Source: Butyricicoccus sp.
Lineage (GTDB): Bacteria; Bacillota; Clostridia; Oscillospirales; Oscillospiraceae
DNA: 43,652 nucleotides
Reading direction: 5' to 3'
NCBI GenBank assembly: GCA_023664105.1
Contig: JAMPGF010000002.1
Coordinates: 1 to 43,652 of the forward strand
Positions 38,594 through 43,652 of this stretch are shown here, piece by piece. Under the pieces are notes generated by a model. The model had not been told where the DNA came from. It ran no database searches and was given only the letters and a program-made list of their open reading frames with translations. How positions within the stretch are numbered: the first letter of the stretch is position 1; every line of letters starts with the position of its first letter. A program made the position numbers and the translations under genes.

Positions 38594-40147
38594 ATGGACT
38601 TGATGATCAAACTGATACTTCTCATCGCCTTCTTCGGCGTCATGGTAGCCATAGGCCTGTACTGCCGCCGCAACGCGACCGACGTCAACGGCTTCGTCCT
38701 CGGCGGGCGCAGCGTCGGCCCCTGGCTGACCGCTTTTGCCTACGGCACAAGCTACTTCTCCGCCGTCGTCTTCGTCGGCTATGCCGGCCAGTTCGGCTGG
38801 AAATACGGCATTGCCGCCACCTGGGCGGGCCTTGGCAACGCCTTCATCGGCTCCCTGCTGGCCTGGGCGGTGCTGGGCCGCCGCACCCGCGTCATGACCC
38901 AGCATCTGGGCAGCGCCACCATGCCCGAGTTCTTCGGCAGGCGCTTTGACAGCAAGCCTCTCAAGCTTCTGGCCTCGGCGATAATCTTCATCTTCCTCAT
39001 CCCCTACACCGCCAGCCTCTACAACGGCCTGTCCCGCCTTTTCGGCATGGCCTTTGACATTGACTACTCCGTGTGCGTGATCGTCATGGCGGTGCTCACC
39101 GGCATCTACGTCATCGCCGGCGGCTACATGGCCACCGCAATAAATGACTTCATCCAGGGCATCATCATGATTTTCGGCATCATCGCCGTGATCCTCGCCG
39201 TGCTCAAGAGCCAGGGCGGCTTCATGGCGGCGCTGGACGGCCTTGGCCGCGTAAGCGACCCGGCCACCTCCGCCACCCCCGGCGTGTTCGCCTCCTTCTT
39301 CGGCCCGGACCCCATCAACCTGCTCGGCGTGGTCATCCTGACCTCCCTGGGCACCTGGGGCCTGCCGCAGATGGTGCAGAAGTTCTACGCCATCAAGAGC
39401 GAGTCCGCCATCAACAAGGGCATGATAATCTCCACCTTCTTCGCGGTCATTGTCTCCGGCGGCTGCTACTTCCTCGGCGGCTTCGGGCGCCTGTTCTCCG
39501 ACAAAATTGACATCGCCGCCAACGGCTACGACTCCGTGATTCCCACCATGCTCTCCGGCCTGCCCACGGTCCTCATCGCCGTGGTGGTCATCCTGGTGCT
39601 CTCCGCGTCCATGTCGACCCTGTCCTCCCTTGTTTTGGCCTCCAGCTCGACCTTGACACTGGACTTCATTAAGGGTACTATAATAAAAGAAGACGAAATG
39701 GACGAAAAGCGCCAGGTGCTCATGATGCGCGCGCTGGTCGTGGTGTTCATCGCCATCTCCGTGGTTCTGGCTCTGATACAGTACAAATCCAGCGTCACCT
39801 TCATCGCCCAGCTCATGGGCGTATCCTGGGGCGCGCTCGCCGGAGCGTTCCTGGCCCCCTTCCTGTACGGCCTGTACTGGAAGCGCGCCACCAAGGCCGC
39901 CTGCTGGGTCAGCTTCCTGTTCTCCACTGTTGTGATGCTGGCAAACATCTTCGTGCGCTCCAGCTTCCCCGCGCTGCTTCAGTCCCCCATCAACGCCGGC
40001 GCGTTCTGCATGCTCGCCGGGCTGGTGATCGTCCCCATAGTCAGCCTCTTCACCGCCGCCCCCACGAAATCGCAGCTGGATGACATCTTCTCCTGCTACG
40101 AGCGCACGGTGACAGTCTCGGTGAAGGACTCCATCGGCGATAATTAA
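38594..40147 (+). CDS. Sodium:solute symporter (SSS family)
   Basis: This 517-residue protein has about 13 membrane helices. It carries SSS traits: NGFVLGGRSVGPWLTAFAYG near the N-terminus, the SATMPEFFGRRF loop, VIAGGYMATAINDFIQG, and the sodium-site helix LSASMSTLSSLVLASSS. SSS members take up proline, pantothenate, acetate, sugars or aromatic acids with Na+. Here the operon context suggests an organic acid that is then activated by the adjacent CoA ligase. The gene starts 12 bases after the ligase stop with AAGGAG, and iorA follows by 19 bases. Confidence 0.9.
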   Translation: MDLMIKLILLIAFFGVMVAIGLYCRRNATDVNGFVLGGRSVGPWLTAFAYGTSYFSAVVFVGYAGQFGWKYGIAATWAGLGNAFIGSLLAWAVLGRRTRVMTQHLGSATMPEFFGRRFDSKPLKLLASAIIFIFLIPYTASLYNGLSRLFGMAFDIDYSVCVIVMAVLTGIYVIAGGYMATAINDFIQGIIMIFGIIAVILAVLKSQGGFMAALDGLGRVSDPATSATPGVFASFFGPDPINLLGVVILTSLGTWGLPQMVQKFYAIKSESAINKGMIISTFFAVIVSGGCYFLGGFGRLFSDKIDIAANGYDSVIPTMLSGLPTVLIAVVVILVLSASMSTLSSLVLASSSTLTLDFIKGTIIKEDEMDEKRQVLMMRALVVVFIAISVVLALIQYKSSVTFIAQLMGVSWGALAGAFLAPFLYGLYWKRATKAACWVSFLFSTVVMLANIFVRSSFPALLQSPINAGAFCMLAGLVIVPIVSLFTAAPTKSQLDDIFSCYERTVTVSVKDSIGDN

Positions 40148-40166
40148 CTACAGGAGGAATCTGCCC

Positions 40167-41909
40167 ATGAAAAAGCTTATGCTGGGCAACGAGGCCGTCG
40201 CCCGCGGCCTGTACGAGGCCGGCTGCGCCTTTGTCTCCAGCTATCCCGGCACCCCCAGCACGGAAATAACCGAGTACGCGGCAAAGTACCCGGAGATCTA
40301 CGCCGAGTGGGCCCCCAACGAAAAGGTCGCGCTGGAAGCCGCCTACGGCGCGTCGCTGGCCGGACGCCGCAGCTTCTGCGCCATGAAGCACGTCGGATTG
40401 AACGTCGCCGCCGACCCGCTTTTCACCCTCTCATACACGGGCGTGAGCGGCGGTCTGGTCATCGCCGTGGCCGACGACCCGGGAATGCACTCGTCCCAGA
40501 ACGAGCAGGACTCCCGCCACTACGCAAAGGCCGCTAAGCTGCCCATGCTTGAGCCGAGTGACAGCGCCGAGGCCCTGGCCTTCGCCAGGCTTGCCTACGA
40601 GCTGTCCGAGCGCTTTGATACCCCGGTATTTCTGAAAATGTGCACCCGCATCGCCCACTCTCAAAGCGTGGTGGAGACCGGCGAGCGCTTTGAGCCGGCG
40701 CAGATCCCCTATGTCAAGGACGCGGCCAAGCGCCTGATGACCCCCGCCAACGCCAAGCGCCGCCACATCGCCGTGGAGCAGCGCCAGCGCGCGCTGTGTG
40801 AGTGGGCGGAGACGGCGGAGATAAACCGCGTCGAGCCGGGCCGCGACCATAAGATGGGCATCATCACCTCCTCGACAAGCTACCAGTACGTCAAGGAGGC
40901 CTGCGGCGATACATACCCCGTGCTCAAGCTGGGCATGGTCTGGCCCCTGCCGGAGAAGAAAATCATCGACTTCGCCAAGAGCGTCAGCCTGCTGGTCGTG
41001 GTCGAGGAGCTTGATGGCTTCATTGAAGACCACTGCCGCAGTCTCGGCCTTGCCTGCGCGGGCAAGTCAAATTTCTCCTGCCTGGACGAGCTCAGCCAGA
41101 ACCATGTCGCCGAACAGCTCACCCATGTAAAGCGTTCCGGCGTAACGCTGGACGAGCCTCTCCCGGCCCGCCCCCCGGTGCTGTGCGCGGGCTGCCCCCA
41201 CCGCGGGCTGTTCTACACTCTGGCGAAAAACAAGCTAACCGTAATGGGCGACATCGGCTGCTATACCCTCGGCGCGGCTCCCCCGCTCGGCGCGATGGAC
41301 GGCAACCTGTGCATGGGCGCGTCCGTCTCCGGCCTCCACGGCTTCAATAAGGCAGGCGGCGGCGAAGGCAGCAGCAAATCCGTCGCGGTAATCGGCGACT
41401 CCACCTTCATCCACTCCGGCGTCACGGGCCTTATCAACGTGGCCTATAACGGATCCGGCTCTACCGTGATAATCTTGGACAACTCCATCACCGGTATGAC
41501 CGGGCACCAGCACAACCCCACCACCGGCTATAACCTCAAGGGCGACCCCGCCGCTAAAATCGACCTCGAAGCCCTCTGCCGCGCCGTGGGCATACAGCGT
41601 GTGCGCGTGGTCGACCCCTACGACCTCGCCGAGTGCGAGCGCGCGGTAAAGGAAGAGCTCGCCGCGCCGGAGGCCTCGGTGATAATCGCCCGCCGCCCCT
41701 GCGCCCTGCTGAAATACGTCAGGCACCCCGGCCCGATAAGCGTCGACGCGGACAAATGCGTCGGCTGTAAGTCCTGCATGAAAATCGGCTGTCCAGCCAT
41801 CAGCGTCGCGGGCGGCAGGGCCAAAATTGACAGCACCCTCTGCGTCGGCTGCGGCGTGTGCGCGCAGCTGTGCAAGTTCGGCGCGCTCGACGGGAAAAAG
41901 GAGGCGTAA
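40167..41909 (+). CDS. iorA: Indolepyruvate:ferredoxin oxidoreductase, alpha subunit
   Basis: IorA is the TPP- and Fe-S-containing subunit that interconverts aryl-2-oxoacids (indolepyruvate, phenylpyruvate) and arylacetyl-CoA, with ferredoxin as electron carrier. The 580 residues start LMLGNEAVARGLYEAGCAF and SSYPGTPSTEI. The TPP-binding part is GDIGCYTLGAAPPLGAMDG and VIGDSTFIHSG through DNSITGMTGHQHNP. C-terminal ferredoxin motifs CVGCKSCMKIGCP (about 531) and CVGCGVCAQLCKFG follow; the first has the wider C-x4-C spacing often seen in IorA. CAGCPHRGLFY is also present. AGGAGG precedes the ATG. It is paired with iorB two bases downstream. Confidence 0.95.
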   Translation: MKKLMLGNEAVARGLYEAGCAFVSSYPGTPSTEITEYAAKYPEIYAEWAPNEKVALEAAYGASLAGRRSFCAMKHVGLNVAADPLFTLSYTGVSGGLVIAVADDPGMHSSQNEQDSRHYAKAAKLPMLEPSDSAEALAFARLAYELSERFDTPVFLKMCTRIAHSQSVVETGERFEPAQIPYVKDAAKRLMTPANAKRRHIAVEQRQRALCEWAETAEINRVEPGRDHKMGIITSSTSYQYVKEACGDTYPVLKLGMVWPLPEKKIIDFAKSVSLLVVVEELDGFIEDHCRSLGLACAGKSNFSCLDELSQNHVAEQLTHVKRSGVTLDEPLPARPPVLCAGCPHRGLFYTLAKNKLTVMGDIGCYTLGAAPPLGAMDGNLCMGASVSGLHGFNKAGGGEGSSKSVAVIGDSTFIHSGVTGLINVAYNGSGSTVIILDNSITGMTGHQHNPTTGYNLKGDPAAKIDLEALCRAVGIQRVRVVDPYDLAECERAVKEELAAPEASVIIARRPCALLKYVRHPGPISVDADKCVGCKSCMKIGCPAISVAGGRAKIDSTLCVGCGVCAQLCKFGALDGKKEA

Positions 41910-41911
41910 GC

Positions 41912-42484
41912 ATGGAGACAAAAAACATCATGATAGTCGGCATCGGCGGCCAGGGCACGCTCCTTGCCAGCAAGCTTCTCGGCGGAATACTCCTCTCCCG
42001 GGGCTATGATGTCAAGGTCAGCGAGGTCCACGGCATGAGCCAGCGCGGCGGCAGCGTGGTCACCTATGTGCGCTACGGCGAGCGGGTCTACTCCCCCGTG
42101 ATCGACAGGGGCCAGGCCGACCTCATAGTCTCCTTCGAGCTGCTCGAGGCCGCCCGCTGGATCGAGTATTTAAATCCCGGCGGACGCGTCATCACCAACA
42201 CCCAGCAGGTCGATCCCATGCCGGTAATCACCGGCGCGGCGGCGTACCCGGAAAATCTCGTCGAAAAAGTCCGCGCCCTCGGCATCGACCTGGACGCCGT
42301 CGACGCGCTGAGCCTCGCCGAACGCTCGGGCAGCAGCAAGGCGGTCAACATCGTCCTCATGGGCCGCGTCTCGAAATGGTTCGACTTCTCCGAGCAGGAC
42401 TGGCTCGACGCCATAAAGCAGAGCGTCCCCCCGAAATTCCTGGACATGAACCTCCGCGCCTTCACCCTCGGCAGAAACGCCTGA
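41912..42484 (+). CDS. iorB: Indolepyruvate:ferredoxin oxidoreductase, beta subunit
   Basis: This 190-residue gamma-domain subunit pairs with IorA to complete the oxidoreductase. It shows IMIVGIGGQGTLLASKLLG at the N-terminus and VSEVHGMSQRGGSVVTYVRYG, both diagnostic of the family, then ADLIVSFELLEAARW. The ATG at 41912 follows AAGGAGG; the frame extends back into iorA without support. It is the last gene of the operon, ending at a clear terminator. Confidence 0.95.
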   Translation: METKNIMIVGIGGQGTLLASKLLGGILLSRGYDVKVSEVHGMSQRGGSVVTYVRYGERVYSPVIDRGQADLIVSFELLEAARWIEYLNPGGRVITNTQQVDPMPVITGAAAYPENLVEKVRALGIDLDAVDALSLAERSGSSKAVNIVLMGRVSKWFDFSEQDWLDAIKQSVPPKFLDMNLRAFTLGRNA

Positions 42485-42492
42485 AAAAACCG

Positions 42493-42537
42493 CAGCCCCG
42501 TGAATTACCTAAAAAATTTCACGGGGCTGTTCTTTGT
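42493..42537 (+). terminator. Rho-independent terminator after iorB
   Basis: CAGCCCCGTGAA (42493-42504) pairs with TTCACGGGGCTG (42518-42529), followed by TTCTTTGTT. It ends the CoA ligase-SSS-iorAB operon. Confidence 0.9.
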
Positions 42538-42605
42538 TCAAAACCCCAAATTTCCCAGGCAAAAATGTAAAAATCAGAGAAAATTCAGCATTCCGCAAAA
42601 AAATA

Positions 42606-42634
42606 TTGACTTCATGCACAAAATCAAGTACCAT
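42606..42634 (+). promoter_or_regulatory. Candidate promoter of the DapA/NanA-family gene
   Basis: TTGACT (42606-42611), 17 bases, TACCAT (42629-42634), 50 bases before the start codon. The rest of the 42538-42684 gap is AT-rich with no other feature seen. Confidence 0.5.
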
Positions 42635-42684
42635 ATCCAATGGCAGTTTATAGCACATTACCCAAATTCAAGGAGGATGAAAAT

Positions 42685-43602
42685 ATGAGAAATCTTGACA
42701 AATACAAGGGCGTAATTCCCGCGTTCTACGCCTGCTACGACGAAGCGGGCGAGATCAGCCCCGCCGGAGTGCGCGCGCTGACGCGCTATTTCATCGAAAA
42801 GGGCGTCAAGGGCGTGTACGTCAACGGCTCATCCGGCGAGTGCATCTACCAGAGCGTAGCCGACCGCAAGCTCGTGCTTGAAAACGTCATGGAGGAAGCC
42901 CGCGGCAAGCTGACCGTCATCGCCCACGTCGCCTGCAACAACACCCGCGACAGCGCCGAGCTCGCCCGCCACGCCGAGAGCCTTGGCGTAGACGCCATCG
43001 CCGCCATCCCGCCGATTTACTTCCGCCTGCCCCCCTACGCCATCGCCAAATACTGGAACGACATCAGCGCCGCCGCCCCCAACACGGATTTTGTGATTTA
43101 CAACATCCCTCAGCTCGCCGGCGTGGCTCTGACTCTTCCGCTGTTTGAGGAAATGCGCAAGAACCCCCGCGTCATCGGCGTGAAAAACTCCTCCATGCCC
43201 GTGCAGGACATCCAGATGTTCAGGCAGGAGGCCGGCGGGGATTATATAATCTTCAACGGCCCCGACGAGCAGTTCATCAGCGGCCGCGTGATCGGCGCCG
43301 ACGGCGGCATCGGCGGCACCTACGGCGCAATGCCGGAGCTGTTCCTGAAGATGGACGAATACGTCCGCGCCGGGCAGCTTGATAAAGCCATGGAAATCCA
43401 GTACGACGTCGACGCCATCATCTACAAAATGTGCTCGACCCACGGCAACATGTACGCTGTAATCAAGGCCATTCTCAAGCAGAACGAGGGTCTCGACCTC
43501 GGCGGCGTGCGCGACCCCCTCCCCGCCCTCATCGACAGCGACCGGCCCATAATAGACGAAGCCGCCGCGATGATCCGCGCCGCGAAAGCGAAATATCTCT
43601 AA
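42685..43602 (+). CDS. Dihydrodipicolinate synthase / N-acetylneuraminate lyase family aldolase
   Basis: This class I aldolase of 305 residues makes a Schiff base with pyruvate-type substrates. It shows YVNGSSGECIYQS (the GSxGE carboxylate loop), VIYNIPQLAGVAL with the catalytic tyrosine, the Schiff-base lysine in VIGVKNSSMPVQDI, and DGGIGGTYGAMPEL. The YNIP...GV and GGIGxTY motifs resemble N-acetylneuraminate lyase more than DapA. There are no sialic acid genes nearby, so substrate stays open. The ATG at 42685 has AGGAGGATG upstream; the frame extends earlier to 42640 without support. It appears monocistronic, with a hairpin repeat beginning within its stop codon. Confidence 0.85.
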   Translation: MRNLDKYKGVIPAFYACYDEAGEISPAGVRALTRYFIEKGVKGVYVNGSSGECIYQSVADRKLVLENVMEEARGKLTVIAHVACNNTRDSAELARHAESLGVDAIAAIPPIYFRLPPYAIAKYWNDISAAAPNTDFVIYNIPQLAGVALTLPLFEEMRKNPRVIGVKNSSMPVQDIQMFRQEAGGDYIIFNGPDEQFISGRVIGADGGIGGTYGAMPELFLKMDEYVRAGQLDKAMEIQYDVDAIIYKMCSTHGNMYAVIKAILKQNEGLDLGGVRDPLPALIDSDRPIIDEAAAMIRAAKAKYL

Positions 43603-43652
43603 TACTAATTTCAAATTAAATTCTTTAATTTGAAATTCCGCGTGCTGCGCAC
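43602..43652 (+). repeat. Hairpin repeat, copy C (truncated by the window end)
   Basis: It shares ATACTAATT and AATTCCGCGTGCT-CGCAC with copy A. The 14-bp hairpin arms (43607-43620 AATTTCAAATTAAA; 43624-43637) differ from those of copies A and B yet still pair perfectly around TTC. It starts on the last base of the aldolase stop codon. It may act as that gene's transcript end, although there is no T tract. Confidence 0.8.

Noticed and set aside
1-43652. Search for tRNA, rRNA or phage genes
   Set aside because: No tRNA-like cloverleaf, rRNA segment or phage structural or integrase gene was recognised on reading the gaps between genes.

Overview
The window looks like chromosomal DNA from an anaerobic Bacillota of class Clostridia. 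Several features point to a gut Oscillospiraceae-like lineage: high GC, strong AGGAGG-type ribosome binding sites, TTG and GTG starts, a TnpV fragment, folate ECF transport and Wood-Ljungdahl genes. This placement is an inference, because no rRNA or other marker gene is present.

Layout. Bases 1-3180 are a degraded accessory edge: a TnpV gene running off the window, a truncated UvrD/PcrA-type helicase translationally coupled to a half-length UvrA-like ATPase, and a truncated TSUP permease inside a ~520-bp segment bounded by inverted copies of a hairpin repeat. A third copy of that repeat ends the window. Bases 3199-4860 encode a CBS/DRTGG-type Mn-dependent pyrophosphatase.

Bases 4928-25072 hold a large Wood-Ljungdahl (reductive acetyl-CoA) locus. 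A minus-strand carbonyl-branch operon (His-rich protein, cooT, a 77-aa unknown, cooC, acsD, an acsC-acsE fusion, acsB, acsV, DUF3786, FNT transporter) diverges at about 15.4 kb from a plus-strand methyl-branch operon (fhs, fchA, folD, then folT behind a THF riboswitch and terminator, then a folC/5-formyl-THF cyclo-ligase fusion). A second minus-strand operon encodes the methylene-THF reductase system: a MetV-RnfC2 fusion, MetV, MetF and a 61-aa membrane protein. No carbon monoxide dehydrogenase catalytic subunit (acsA/cooS) is encoded in the window.

Bases 25297-31146 are a galactoside-type operon (GH2, GPH symporter, GH36) followed by a DEDDh exonuclease. Bases 31173-33173 carry a Y-family polymerase diverging from a small unknown gene across paired palindromic operators. 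Bases 33248-36654 carry ppk1 and pfkA. Bases 36944-42484 carry an AMP-forming CoA ligase, an SSS-family symporter and iorAB, suggesting aryl or branched organic-acid metabolism through 2-oxoacid:ferredoxin chemistry. Bases 42685-43602 encode a DapA/NanA-family aldolase.

The genes fit together as follows. Formate is activated on THF (Fhs), reduced through FchA, FolD and MetF/MetV/RnfC2, and the methyl group passes via AcsE to the corrinoid protein AcsCD and then to AcsB. AcsV reactivates the corrinoid. CooC, CooT and the His-rich protein supply nickel. FolT, FolC and the cyclo-ligase maintain the folate pool. Three architectures stand out: the AcsC-AcsE, MetV-RnfC2 and FolC-cyclo-ligase fusions.
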